The notes below the pieces were generated by a model. It did no database searches, was not told the origin of the DNA, and saw only the letters and a program-made list of their open reading frames with translations. This document shows positions 1 to 10,966 of a stretch of DNA of 64,000 nucleotides, in pieces. The stretch covers positions 24,228,471-24,292,470 of the forward strand of contig OZ020601.1 of assembly GCA_963971535.1 (NCBI GenBank). Reading direction: 5' to 3'. Position numbers and translations under genes: made by a program. Each line of letters opens with the position of its first letter. Position 1 is the first letter of the stretch. Origin of the DNA: Notolepis coatsorum. Its lineage: Eukaryota > Chordata > Actinopteri > Aulopiformes > Paralepididae.

Positions 1-209
1 TGGTGTGTGTGTCTCCTGCTGTCCTCTCCTATAATCCACGATCAGCTCCTTGGTTTTACCAATGTTCAGGAGCAGGCTGTTGTCCTGGCACCAGCGTTCC
101 AGTACCTCAACCTCCTCCCGTTAGGCCTTCTCGTCGTTGTTCGAGATCAGCCCCACCACCACTGTGTCGTCCGCAAACTTCACTATGGAGTTGGAGCTGA
201 ACTTGGCCA
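1..209 (-). mobile_element. LINE reverse-transcriptase fragment (jockey superfamily, fish Rex/L2-like)
   Basis: This stretch is almost identical to 60702-60910, which encodes part of the reverse transcriptase of the LINE at 59857-63175. Homology ends abruptly after the shared block ending AACTTGGCCA, as expected of a 5'-truncated insertion whose 3' part lies outside the window to the left. On the - strand the shared block encodes the segment just after the FADD catalytic box. It has no independent coding capacity. Confidence 0.85.
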
Positions 210-1576
210 AGTTCTACGGGCAGAATGAGTTACTATTCAGGCGAGTTAGTGACCCTCGAGATGGAGAGGAGATACTACAGTTGGTGGTGCAGACGTGTGG
301 ACCTGATAATAAAGACACACGAAAGACGAGTCCTGCCATGGGGTGGGATAGTAACATCGTATGCGAAAGTTTCGCTTCCCAGTATAGTGCTTAGGGTACG
401 TTTGAACCAAGAAGAAGACGCTCGACTGCCGGACTGTGCTGTGGATATTCCACGCGCTGCGTTTAGGAATGTATAGGCAAAAGTCTAGGGGGTCGTATAG
501 TATAGGCCTGTTAGCCCAGTTAGCTCACGCGTCGCTCCACCGTCTCCCAGCCCCACAGCGGACACCGCAGCAGACGTCGCTGGACCGCACCCGCCTCCAG
601 CATTCTCCTAGCCGACCGCCAGTCCAGCTATTCGCCTGCCTAACGTCAGCCCAGCCAGCCCCTTGCTATCACAGGTGACAACCATGGGACCGTTCAACGG
701 CCACCTCGCGTCACAGACATTCGTTGCGGGAGCAGGCCAGCACTCGGTTGGTACACTCACACCAGGTACTGTTAGCGCTCCAAGCACTCTGGAACATATC
801 GGCGAACATTCTCCTTTTCGAGAGCGTGCCCTCTAAGGGCGAAGAGAATAAATACTTTGAGCTGGCACGTGCACCAGTGACTAGGGGCGCCCCCACATTT
901 GTTGTTTTAGGTAATGCCGGCTTAGATAGGCTTTTTGTTTCAACTGTGGGCCCACTTAATTTTCTGGTTACATGTGTTGTGTGATTAAGTTGTGCAGACA
1001 GCACAAATGTATATTGATAATCTTTCCCATTGAATAGCTTGCGGAGCTCGCCATTACCCTCTCTCTCTCCCTACGGGTGAATGAAAAGAATATTAACCCT
1101 TACAGGGACCTGTTTCATTACCGTGAAGTGTAAGATCCAAGTGCCATGCATTGTGCCGTGTATTGAATGCATGCCTACTTTATATAAAAGGAGAGGCGTA
1201 GAAATGGGATCACTGTGTGCGTGTCAATTACTGTGAATGTGTATTACTGCTTAACCCTTTCCTATCCGGCCTATGTATAATTGGGGCAGGTGTTCTGGAC
1301 AGGTCTCCGCTCGTCAACAAGGAAAGGTACTGCTTTGGGGAGAAATTATATCATCTATCACTACTGCCACCGGGTGTGAGAGGGTGTGGGACGTATTAGG
1401 GGAAGTGTTGGTGTTTGAGGAATTACTGTAAGTCGCCCTGGAGGGCAAGAAGGACCAGTGCAGAACCCCTAGGTTAGTAAACCCTAGGCCCCATCCGCTC
1501 CCTCTGCTAAATCCCAATTCTAATACCCCTACACTACAGTCAGGGACTCAGCCGGACCCATATCATGCATATCTCC
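210..1576. other. Unassigned intergenic or repeat DNA, no gene recognised
   Basis: About 1.4 kb without a convincing coding region; open frames are at most 97 codons and resemble no family I know. A good TATA motif (TATATAAAAGG) lies near 1181-1191, followed by G/T-rich DNA, which would suit an LTR or other transposon promoter. No matching second LTR or target duplication is visible. A TTAACCCTTTCC motif near 1253 resembles the ends of the TTAA-flanked elements elsewhere in the window. Confidence 0.4.
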
Positions 1577-1592
1577 CAATCGGTGTATTATT
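1577..1592. repeat. Left target-site duplication of L1 copy A
   Basis: Sixteen bases (CAATCGGTGTATTATT) repeated exactly at 3722-3737. They flank the L1 at 1593-3721 and mark a recent target-primed insertion. Confidence 0.9.
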
Positions 1593-3721
1593 TTTTTTTT
1601 GTATTTTATTTTTTTATTATTTTTTAAACAAACATATAAACAAACATGACAACACACGATAAGATATACAAGCATTAATTGTCAGGGCACATCCAATGAG
1701 ATCACATTTTAGTTAGTTGTCTTATATAAGATATACCCCTAATACCTGTTATCTAAAAAAAACTACACACATATGCTCAGCTCGAACCCCCCCCTCCCGG
1801 ACCCCACCTTGAGAAGTACCTCCACTATCCCTCGCACCTAACCAGACACTACCATTATAAGCTAGCTTTTATTCTCTCCACCACTTCTAACCACATTGAC
1901 ATTTTGGATTCATTGAGACCCAGAATTCTTGCTGTAGATATTTCATGGTAAATTACATCGAGATATGTAAGAAACCAAACTTTACGGCAAATTTTTTCCG
2001 GTTGAAACCAGCGTGATGCGGTCAGCTTTTTGGCTACTGTGATACCCGATAAAACCAATCTCTTTAGCTGTGGATTCACTGCAAACTCAAAAACATCATT
2101 CAATAATAATACCGAGGGGTGTACAGGTATATTCCAAGATACGAGTTTTGATATTTGTTGGGTCACATCTTTCCAGAATGCCTTAACTGGTGAGCAGTCC
2201 CAATACATGTGCATAAATGTCCCTTCGTCCCCATTTGCACATTGGGTGCATTTGGAATCTTGTTTAAGCCCCATTCGGCACAGTCTTATAGGAGTCAAGT
2301 ATGTCCTGTGAATATAGTTAAGATTGATTTGTTGATGATCCGGGTTCCTTGATGTAAGTCGGACATTTGCCCAGGCTCCTTGCCAATCAAAGTCATTTTC
2401 CAGGTCTGGTATATCCCTCCTCCAGACAGAGTCAAGTTGGAGGGTTTCATACGAGGACGTTAGTAATTGATGATAAAATTCTGAAACAAAACCTCTCGAT
2501 GTCTCTCTTGCGTAGAAGAATTTGTGGTATCTGTGGTGTTCAATTGGTCTGTCTAATGGAACACCGTGAGACTTCAAACATAGCTCTAACTGTTTGTGAA
2601 AAAGCCATGTGGACTTGGTGAGATTAAATTTTTTGCGTATTTCTTTATCACTACAAAAACCCTGTTTGTTAAAAACATCCCCTAATGAGTGTATGCCTTG
2701 CTCTTCCCATATAGGGAATCTTATAGGTCGTTTCCCAATTAAGAGTGCATTGTTATTGAATAAGGGAGTATGATTGTGCCATTTTTGTGGGTTAGGATTT
2801 TTTTTTTGTGATTCACGCCATATCCGGATCGCATGAGTAATTATGGGGCCAAATTTTCGTTCACAGTGCTTGATTGGTAGTTTAGTGTATGCTATGTCCT
2901 TCAGTCTATGTGGGGCTACTATGTTTTCTTCTATTTTTCTCCAGGATGCTAATGCTTGGGAGTCAAACCATGTTGTCAATGGACTTAATGTGTACGCCTT
3001 AAAATATAGGAAAAAATCTGGAAATGCCATGCCACCATCTGCTTTATTTCTCTGTGCGGTGGATCTTTTTATACGTGGTGGTTTGTTATTCCAAATAAAT
3101 TTGTATGTGGAGGAGTGTAATCTTTTCCAGTAACCCTCTGGAGGGGGTAACGGTAGCATTGAACTGAAGAAGTTGATTTTAGGTAGTACATCCATCTTAA
3201 CTATTGATATCCGTGCTTGTACTGTGTTTTTAAGTTTTGCCCATCTATCAAGGTCGTCTTTGATTTTGTTTTGGATTTTTGTGTAGTTGTGCTTCACCGT
3301 TTGTCTTATGGTAGGGAATATTTCCACTCCCAAGCATCTGAAATGTTTTACCATCGGTATCTGTCCTGGGAGGGTTGTATCTTTTTTTGCAGGGGTGTTA
3401 AGTGGAAGGAAAGCCGACTTCGGCCAATTTATCTTAAATCCCGATAAATCACCAAAGTCCTCAATCAACTTGAGCAGATGAGGCAATGTGGTGTTGGGGT
3501 TTTGCATGAACAATATTACATCGTCCGCATATAAACAAATGTTTTGTTGTGTGCCCTTGATTACGATTGGTTCTATGGATTGGGATTGTCTTATATATTG
3601 TGCTAAAGGCTCTAATGATAGATTGAACAGTCCGGGACTAAGAGGACAACCCTGTCTGGCAGAGCGTGATACCGGAAATATTTGGGAGATGATTGTGCCT
3701 GTTGTATAATATTCAATAATA
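1593..3721 (-). mobile_element. 5'-truncated L1-type LINE, copy A
   Basis: The element is bounded by a perfect 16-bp target duplication and oriented right to left. An A-rich tail (T-rich on the + strand) lies at 1593-1630, followed by about 230 bp of 3' UTR and then the 3' part of ORF2. It is truncated at 3721, within the reverse-transcriptase domain. The encoded protein is clearly homologous to that of L1 copy B at 53.6-64 kb, but copy A is uninterrupted. The perfect duplication and open frame suggest a young insertion. Confidence 0.92.
1855..3717 (-). pseudogene. L1 ORF2 protein, C-terminal part (reverse transcriptase and tail)
   Basis: About 620 codons are open from the truncation point near 3717 to a stop at 1855; the first Met at 3513 is internal. 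Visible RT motifs are RQGCPLSPGLF (about 3625-3670) and the catalytic YADD box (about 3520-3535), followed by the thumb and the long C-terminal region of L1 proteins. A CTQCANGDEGTFMHMYWDC segment near 2190-2250 is the cysteine/histidine-rich motif typical of L1 ORF2 tails. The endonuclease and the first RT blocks are missing, so the product cannot be an autonomous retrotransposase. No internal stop is seen. Confidence 0.9.
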
Positions 3722-3737
3722 CAATCGGTGTATTATT
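3722..3737. repeat. Right target-site duplication of L1 copy A
   Basis: Exact copy of the 16 bases at 1577-1592. Confidence 0.9.
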
Positions 3738-3769
3738 GATGCTCTCATTGATACTATGTTTGTTTCTGA

Positions 3770-3878
<109 letters not shown>

Positions 3879-4232
3879 ATATATATAGAGAGAGGGGGGT
3901 GAGAGAGATGAGGAAGGGGCAAGAGAGAAAGATTAGCTGGGAGAGTGTGTGCGTGAGAGAGAGGGGGGGGGTGTGATTACTCAGCCCTTGTGTGGGTGAA
4001 TGTAACAAGTTCCTAACGTTTTCTTTCCCCTATTATTTCATGCACACTTTATTCATTGTTTTAAATTATTATTTTCTTTTAAGTTATTTTGTGCATCACT
4101 CTGTTTTGAATTTGATGCAAATTTGCAATGCATGAGGGTCATCCTTTTGTGTTAAATGGCTGCATAAAGCAAGCATTTGTTGACTCGCATGTTGATAAGA
4201 GTATTCAAACTTGGAACTTGAAAAAGATCCGT

Positions 4233-4402
4233 TTAACCCTTTCACTGCCGCACTACCAAACGGCTAACCCTTTCACCACGACAATACGCAGAAGGTTAAC
4301 CCTTTCACTGCCACACAACAGCAGGTTAACCCTTTCACGGTAACCGTTGGTAGTGTGATAGTAAAGGCTGAACCTTCTGTCGTGTGGCAGCGAAAGGGGT
4401 AA
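4233..4402. repeat. Cluster of nested TTAA-type terminal inverted repeats
   Basis: TTAACCC followed by TTTCAC occurs at 4233, 4296 and 4326, with inverted partners at about 4340-4369 and 4370-4402. The arm beginning TTAACCCTTTCACTGCC at 4296 pairs with the end at about 4372-4402, and the arm at 4233 pairs with about 4340-4369. This looks like short piggyBac-like MITEs (TTAA targets) inserted within one another. A fragment with TTAATCG repeats and CGATTGACAGCAC at about 4420-4512 matches one end of the hAT element at 36617-39027. Confidence 0.6.
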
Positions 4403-4567
4403 GGTAGAAAAAAAGAAGAAAAAATTCGATTAATTTGCGATTAATCGCGAGTTAACTATGGACAATCATGCGATTAATCGAGTTAAATATTTTAATCGAT
4501 TGACAGCACTAGTATTTTCACATCCCGATTCTTCCTCTCCTCATAGGGGATTCCTGTGCTTCTATAG

Positions 4568-5384
4568 CATAGGTGTCAAACTCACGGCCCGCGGGCCAAA
4601 TCCGGCCCGCCACGTCATTTGATGTGGCCCCCCAAGAGCCCAGGTAAAAAAAAAAAAAAAAAAAAAAACGTTTTTTTTTTTTTTTTTTTTTTTTTACATT
4701 AATTGATTTTTTTTTACAGTACAGTTACAGTTGTGTGTTCATGCAGACACATAATAGCAATTTCATTACGAATTGAAAATGGGGGACCCTGATGTAAACA
4801 AGTCGAAAGTCTTTCTCTGGTCTGCATCCCCTTAACAATTGTGTGTATTGAGCTGTACTGTACTGTACCCATTCTGCAATCTGTTAATTAAAGTTAATTA
4901 AACTATCTTCCATTAGTTGGATGTATGGCCTCTGCAAGGTTGTATGCAGCCATTTGTTTTTGTAACATCTGCTACATCTGTCCCACGTGTTCTTTGCAGC
5001 TCACAGTTGTTAGTTCTGCCCCTCTTGACTGTGACAAAAAGGTTTTGAACAAACTTAATGTCATAGCTTGTATTTGATGATATTCTTCTTTGTTATTTAC
5101 TTGAATGGTTTGATCATTGATTGGTGGAGTAATATGGGGTTCTGATAAACTAAAATTATTTGTTAAAATAACATAAGCTAACATATATTTTTACATTTAT
5201 GCAAATGAATATGCAATATGTATAACTTGAATAAGTAATAAATACAGAAACACCATGTTTAACTATATGTAAATGTGTAGCTACATTTATTTTACATTAC
5301 ATTAACATCTATACGGTCTTTGGCCCTTTGAGGGCAACCATAATGCTGATGTGGCCCTCTGTGAAAATGAGTTTGACACCCCTG
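4568..5384. mobile_element. Non-autonomous hAT element with 8-bp target duplication
   Basis: Terminal inverted repeats are CATAGGTGTCAAACTCA on the left and TGAGTTTGACACCCCTG on the right, which match except at two positions. Both sides are flanked by the same 8-bp target TTCTATAG (4560-4567 and 5385-5392). An 8-bp duplication is the hAT hallmark. The inside has long A/T runs and one copy of the ATTGAAAATG repeat (about 4777-4900), and no transposase frame. Confidence 0.9.
4777..4900. repeat. ATTGAAAATG-type dispersed repeat, copy 1
   Basis: A repeat of about 130 bp starting ATTGAAAATGGGGGACCCTG and containing TCTTTCTCTGGTCTGCATCC and a TGTACCCATTCTGCAATCTG block. Other copies are at about 10967-11095, 36947-38030 (interrupted) and 52125-52262, with a partial copy at about 14440-14515. 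Complete copies end near CAATTTTCAAT, giving a short inverted terminus. Confidence 0.75.
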
Positions 5385-5460
5385 TTCTATAGCATACGAA
5401 TACCAGAGAGGCCCGTTCGGCTTTTCTCTGGCCCCCCGTACTTGCACGGATACCGCGCTA

Positions 5461-7335
5461 GTTTAGTTTAGTTTAGTTTACTCAGTTTATTTGATCAGGG
5501 ACAGTGCATATCAATCAACAGTTTATACATTTATAAATGAATACAAATTAAAACTGTAAATATGCCAACATTAGCAGGGTTGCTAGTTTTCAGTTGTAGT
5601 CCCTGGGCTAGATGTTTAAGCCAGAAAAGAAACAGAAAAATAGAAGGATATTAAAGCTAATATAAAAACAGTTTAAAACATATTCTGTACATTCATTCTC
5701 TAGACATTCGTGCATCTATAAAAAAAATAAAAAATTTAATAAAAAATTAAAAACAGTGTACAGGGACAAATCAAAGCTATACGTATATATATGTATAAAC
5801 ACCATATAGGCAGGCACATATGGCAGGCACACATATACATAATCATAAATCACATAACCACATAATCACAATAAGGACAGTCAGGCTAGTAGGCAAGCAT
5901 ACAGGGGCGTTGATGAGCTCAGCGATGCCCGAGTTGCGCAATTTTTTATTGGTTTGTCATGACAAACCAATTACATAATCCAACATATGTGTAAAGAAAC
6001 AACATATTCCAGTTAACGGTATATTTTTTTAATGATTCGTTACGGCGTAATCAATACTTCCATTTGTATAAATTGGGTTAAGCGGAGCGTAGTATTCCTG
6101 CCTGGCTGAGGAGCCCGTCGCGGCTCATGCGCATGTGCGCGCTCGGCCAATCAGAGCAATGCGGAAGGACAAGTGGGCTGCCGAAAGTATTCACGCCCCC
6201 CGGACGCCCCGGACAGGGCGTGAAAAGAGGACATGTCCGGGCAAAAGAGGACGTTTGGTCACCGTACATTAGGAGGGGGTGGGTGGTTGGGAGAAAAAAT
6301 ATACATACGGTGGGGAGAAAATATATACATACGGTGGGGAGGAGACTGTCTATTTGGGGGAGGGGGGGTTGGACCTTTACGGTGGCCAGTTTCGAATAGC
6401 AGCCTCCCGTAGGTGCTCTTTGAGAGCGGTTTTGATGTGGGTAGGGATTCAAATTTCTTTTACGGCTGTGGGTAGGGCGTTCCACATTGTTGTGGCATAA
6501 TTGCAAAATGTGTTTAGTCCCTTGTTTGTGCCGAATCTGGGTTCCACATGATTTGTGGAACTCCCTCTGGTGTTGTGGTCATGGTATTCACTGACCTTTG
6601 GGAAGTATTTCGACATGTACATGGGTACCTGTGTGGTGTAGTGTATCTTGTAGACCAGGCCCATTGCAAGTTGCTGTACTCTGTCGTCTACTCTAAGCCA
6701 TCCTAGGTAGTCAAAGTGGTCAGGGGTGAGGTAGGTTCTAGGAGTAAGGTCAAGTAGTAGTCTGACCAGTTTGTTTTGTGATGTTTGTAGTCTTGTTTTT
6801 AGCGCCTTTGAGGTGCTTTGGTACCATGAGATGCAAGCATAGTTGTAGTACCCTTGAATGGGTGCTCCTGCCAGAGTCTTCAGGGTATTCTTATTTACCA
6901 GAGAGGAGATCCGGTACAAGAATCTAGTTCGTTGACTTTTTTGATTACATTGGATGCCATTTTGTCACAGGAAAGATTTGCCTCTAGGATGGAACCCAGG
7001 TTTTGATTGATTGATTGATTGTAATTATATGTAATTTCATCTTTCCTTGTGACAATATTGTCACCCACTGTAACTGAGAAGGCGTCAGCCTTGCTGAGTT
7101 TGTTATTTGATCCGAAGAGAATGGACTCTGTTTTACCCATGTGTAATGATAGTTTGTTATCAGCGAGCCAGGTGCAGATTCTGCCGAGTTCTGAGCTGAG
7201 GGTTTTTTCAACCTGTAACTTGTTCTTGTCAGAGACCAGCAGGGCTGAGTCGTCCGCGAACAAGAACAAGTTGCAGTCACAAGCTGACGACATGTTATTT
7301 GCACAGTAGCGGAATAGTAGCGGTCCTAGTATGCT
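5461..7335 (-). mobile_element. 5'-truncated LINE (jockey superfamily, CR1/L2-like)
   Basis: The element runs right to left. Its 3' end is a short tandem tail (AGTTTAGTTTAGTTTA, about 5461-5480) next to a 3' UTR containing TTTATTTGATCAGGGACA. Upstream lie two RT fragments. At about 6900-7345 one frame has GSILGPLLF and LFLFADDSALLVS, the catalytic FADD box. At 6449-6919 another frame carries the RT tail. The frame is broken near 6900, and a short TGAT-rich insertion (about 7003-7025) interrupts RT. A dispersed palindromic repeat lies within the 3' part (5940-6070). The element is not autonomous. Confidence 0.8.
5940..6070 (+). repeat. GTTTGTCATGACAAAC-type dispersed repeat
   Basis: A repeat of about 125 bp beginning with the perfect palindrome GGTTTGTCATGACAAACC and ending near CAATACTTCCAT. 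Further copies are at 40334-40437 (-), 40510-40628 (+), 40848-40970 (+), about 45085-45205 (+) and 47464-47605 (-). Copies in opposite orientation form hairpins. Confidence 0.75.
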
Positions 7336-7487
7336 TCCTCGTGCACACTCCGCCCACGGCCACGGTTCACGCAGGCCGTAGCGTATATTTTCAAGAGTGG
7401 TGGCGGGCGGAGGATTTGGACCCGATGTCGTGTCCTGACAACCTTTATTAGTCCGCCGCCCTCTGGGAAAACGTTTTCTGCTGTGAT

Positions 7488-7712
7488 TTGTCCCACGCAT
7501 TTGTCAGAGCGCATTCCACCCGTGGGGTGGCAGCCTCTGCTGCCCTGCTTAGAGGGGTCTCAGTGCAGGACATTTGTGCTGAGGCTTCATGGTCCTCCCC
7601 GGGCCCTTTTGTCAGGTTCTATCTCATGGACATGACTGAGAGCTCTGTCTCTCATGTCTCTCAGTCTGCTCACGTTGTGCGTTTTAGGGAAGCTGCGCCC
7701 TATTACGCATAG
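7488..7712 (+). pseudogene. Tyrosine recombinase C-terminal fragment (DIRS-like retrotransposon)
   Basis: A short open frame ends at a TAG at 7710. It contains AHSTRGVAAS, matching the H-x-x-R box of tyrosine recombinases, and about 30 residues later FVRFYLMD, whose Tyr fits the nucleophile. The spacing and wording match the integrase C-terminus of fish DIRS-type retroelements. The N-terminal part, including the first catalytic Arg, is absent. The downstream inverted repeats at 7879-8170 would suit DIRS termini. A Crypton origin cannot be excluded. Confidence 0.65.
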
Positions 7713-7878
7713 TATCGGAGTCCTATCCTCCCGCTCCTCGTTAGGACGAGTGTGGGGATAGGACCCTCCCCGCTTTGGTGGTCGTAAGGGACCTCAGGGG
7801 GTACATTTATCATAGGTACGCACCCTGCTCTGCCCTTTAGTCCAATAGGCGAAGCGAGACGCGGAGCCAGTAGGAAAT

Positions 7879-8170
7879 ATAACGGATGTTATCCTATAAC
7901 CCTAGTTATATGACTACTGGCAAAACGTCTGGCTTTACGGCCCTGAGGACGGCCCTGGCTGTTTTCACGTGAAATTCAGACTCGGAAGGGTGAGCATGGC
8001 CACTACACTGGGTTATATCCCACCGGAAGTAGGCGTGGCTGGGTAGATGTAAGGTGCATGATTGTTTTTTCGGGCGTGTGCAATAGGCACGAGTGTTGTC
8101 CAATAGGCGAAGCGAGACGCTTTGCCAGTAGTCATATAACTAGGGTTATAGAATAACCTCTGTTCTGTTA
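7879..8170. repeat. Inverted and direct repeats, possible DIRS terminus
   Basis: ATCCTATAACCCTAGTTATA (about 7890-7909, continuing ATGACTACTGG) has an inverted copy at about 8126-8160. A direct repeat, CCAATAGGCGAAGCGAGACG, lies at about 7842-7861 and 8100-8119. Inverted ends with embedded direct repeats resemble the split termini of DIRS elements. A related fragment is at about 47620-47645. Confidence 0.5.
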
Positions 8171-8799
8171 TCCGGGTTACACCATGTTGGCAGGGGTTTA
8201 TCAGTTGCAATTTGTTTGTATAACTAGTCTGTCTAATTATGCATTATATATAGACTGTCTCTGGTATAACTGAAAGAGGGAAAACAACTGCTCCGGTCTG
8301 CAGAACACAGTAACCCAAATCGAATGCGATATCGCTGAAGTGGGGGATTTCTTGTGATTTTAAAGGTGCTATTTATAATATTTTTTATGTAAATTCATCA
8401 TTGCAAGTATTGCTTTCCCCCAAAGAAATTATTGATTAATTAATTTATAATAAAAATAAAATTGCGGGTCCAAAATGTATGTTGTTGTTTACATGTTGTG
8501 TTCATGTATTCACTCCCTATACTTCACATTTCCACACGTGGAATGCACCTTATAAATTACATGCTGATGCTCTAGGGTGATATCTAGTGGCTGAATGTTT
8601 TCTATATCACCTTTAAATCTTTTGTTTTGTCAGGACAAGAACCACCAAGTTATTGAAAGCAGAATATTTTTTTGTCCTCATACTGGCCCGTACCATCCCT
8701 CTGATATAACGTTAGGACTGCACTGAAATCATTCTGTTATTGAACAGCATTAATGTGACTTCTATGGACTACCAGCAAGGATAAGATGACGTTTTTGGC
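8171..8799. other. Non-coding stretch, no feature recognised
   Basis: A/T-rich DNA with no open frame of note and no repeat that I could pair elsewhere in the window. Confidence 0.4.
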
Positions 8800-8998
8800 C
8801 TTTTTGCCAATGGTAATAAACTGTACTGCTCTAAAAACACACCTCTTCACCAAGGCTTTTCCCCATCAGTTAGTTTAGATTAGATTAGGTCCATTATCCC
8901 TTACCTTCCCTCATCCCCCCCCCCCCTATTTCCCTAGCCCTATTTTTTGTCCTGATTGTGAAGTGACCTTGGGTTCTATGAAAGGCGCTATATAAATT
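8800..8998 (+). mobile_element. SINE or LINE 3' end with GGCGCTATATAAAT tail
   Basis: The segment ends with GACCTTGGGTTCTATGAAAG then GCGCTATATAAAT, the conserved 3' end shared by CR1/L2-type LINEs and the SINEs that borrow it. It is followed directly by the (ATT)n tract, which probably grew from its tail. Left boundary is uncertain. Confidence 0.55.
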
Positions 8999-9003
8999 TG
9001 ATC

Positions 9004-9116
<113 letters not shown>

Positions 9117-9175
9117 GAGAGGAACACTGAGATAATTGATGTGGTTATAGATGAAGCAAATATTTTTCTGGACGT

Positions 9176-9480
9176 TTTAGATTAGATTAGATTAAAATGC
9201 ATTGTCATTATACAGCACAAGTACAGTACAATGAAAATAAGTTTGGCATGTAACCAGAGTGCAAATGTAACACTAAAGTGCTTTAACAATATACAATGTA
9301 AAAGTGATTAAACTGGATATAAAATATATAAATGAGTACTACTGAGTAATAATGCGAATCAGATGTATGTACAGAGTTATAGTATTATTATCTACACTTT
9401 CTACAGTGATACAGGTATAAACACTATGGTAGTAAGTGGTACTGGCAAGCGGTGTATAACTATAGTATAGGTAAGGTATA
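9176..9480 (-). mobile_element. Possible LINE 3' UTR remnant
   Basis: It begins with GATTAGATTAGATTA-type tail repeats followed by AAATGCATTGTCATTATACA, which resembles the 3' UTR of fish Rex-type LINEs (compare the starts at 26107 and 59857). No coding part remains, and A/T-rich DNA continues to about 9830. Confidence 0.35.
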
Positions 9481-9857
9481 TGTACAGATATAGATATAGT
9501 ATCTAGAAGTATGTAAAATGATTATATGCAGGTATGTACAGACACTCAGATATGGATACATACAGTATATACACTGTAAATTATGTATACGGTATATACA
9601 GCATTATTGTACATGCTATCATACAGAGTTATATGGGTTATATGCAGGTTTATTGATGCCCCCAAACAACAAACAAACCCTAAAGTTAGAGGTCCTCCCA
9701 TCTGCTTCTGCTTTTAAACATCTGGTGTTAAATCTCTGTTTGTCAAATTGCAATTGTTTTTAGTTTCTTCTATTATTTTTTTATATTTTCATTGTGTTGC
9801 TCATGTGTGTGTAAACTCGTCGTCATTGTAAATGAGGGAAACCACAATGTCCTTTGA

Positions 9858-9990
9858 GTTAGGAGTGAATTCACTTCTTAGTGCAGCGGCCTGTGTCTTC
9901 GCCCGCGGACGCGGGAGCCCCCTGTTCGACTCCCCCTCGGGACATTCTCATTTAACATCAAACACAACGCAGACCAATATGATCCATCAC
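9858..9990 (+). mobile_element. tRNA-like SINE or repeat, copy 1 of a direct pair
   Basis: Begins GTTAGGAGTGAATTCACTTC. It contains TAGTGCAGCGG and GTTCGACTCC, which resemble pol III box A and box B. A nearly identical copy is at 10175-10308. It lacks the bases needed for a functional tRNA fold. Confidence 0.5.
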
Positions 9991-10174
9991 AGTGGTGCCC
10001 AGTGACCCGGATGTCCTGAGGGGCGTGAGTTTAGGGAGGTGAGTGTAACGGGGAAGCCCGTGGATATGTCCACAGTCACGGAAACAGGTGTGTTGACGAG
10101 TGACTGTGGCAGTGCGGGCTGGTAAATTAAACTCACTTCCCCATAACAGGGTTAAAAGACGCATAGGTACGGTA

Positions 10175-10308
10175 GTTAGGAGTGAATTCACTTCTTAGTG
10201 CAGCGGCTTGTGTCTTCGCCCGCGGACGCGGGAGCCCCCTGTTCGACTCCCCCTCGGGACATTCTCATTTAACATCAAACACAACGCAGACCCAATATGA
10301 TCTGTCAC
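10175..10308 (+). mobile_element. tRNA-like SINE or repeat, copy 2 of a direct pair
   Basis: About 133 bp, differing from 9858-9990 at only a few positions. The pair encloses about 185 bp, like two ends of a longer element or a segmental duplication. Confidence 0.5.
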
Positions 10309-10559
10309 ATATACAGCATTATTGTACAGGCTATCATACAGCGGTATATGGGTAGACTATTAGTTTGAGGTATTGTTGAGTATAGGCAACAGAGTTGTTA
10401 TGGGAGGCTTTTGGTCTCAGAGCCATGATTAGTATGTTTAGAGAAAAGGTTGAGGGGTGGGGAAGAACTTTAGCATTTTATTTTTAGGATCTATTATGTT
10501 TCCAGTAGAGGGCGCCGGTGGTAATGCAACATATATGGATGCCAACCGCCGTTAAACTC

Positions 10560-10697
10560 AACTGAAGAAGAAGACATTTCATTAGAAGAAGAATGAAAGC
10601 GAAAACAAAAACACACTTCTCTCGAAAGAAACCAGCCGCCTTTGTCGCATACAACAAGCTGACCAGTTCACTACGTTGGTGTAGGCGAACCGAACCG
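10560..10697 (+). other. ZUP1: Candidate 5' non-coding exon of ZUP1
   Basis: The purine-rich segment AACTGAAGAAGAAGACATTT is typical of fish 5' UTRs. It ends at a strong donor (CCGAACCG|GTAAGT, exon end 10697). The first coding exon follows a good acceptor (CTCCTCCAG at about 11377) seven bases before the ATG, implying an upstream non-coding exon. The link is inferred from position and splice signals only. Confidence 0.4.
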
Positions 10698-10966
10698 GTA
10701 AGTTAAGTATCTTACCGTTTGATTTAGACAAGGCCAAGGCTTACCCCCGAAAAATACAATGAATGGACAGAGTCAGAGGTATATGCAGGAGACTAGCCGA
10801 CAAAGCACAGTCAAGTTGTACAGTTTCTGTTAGGATCTCTGTTAAACAGTACTGCATATATATCTTGTATGTCATAAATGTAACAGTACTGTATCTGTAT
10901 GTCATAAATGTCACGATATATATCTATGTCATAAATGTCATGTCATAAATGTCATTATGTATTGAA

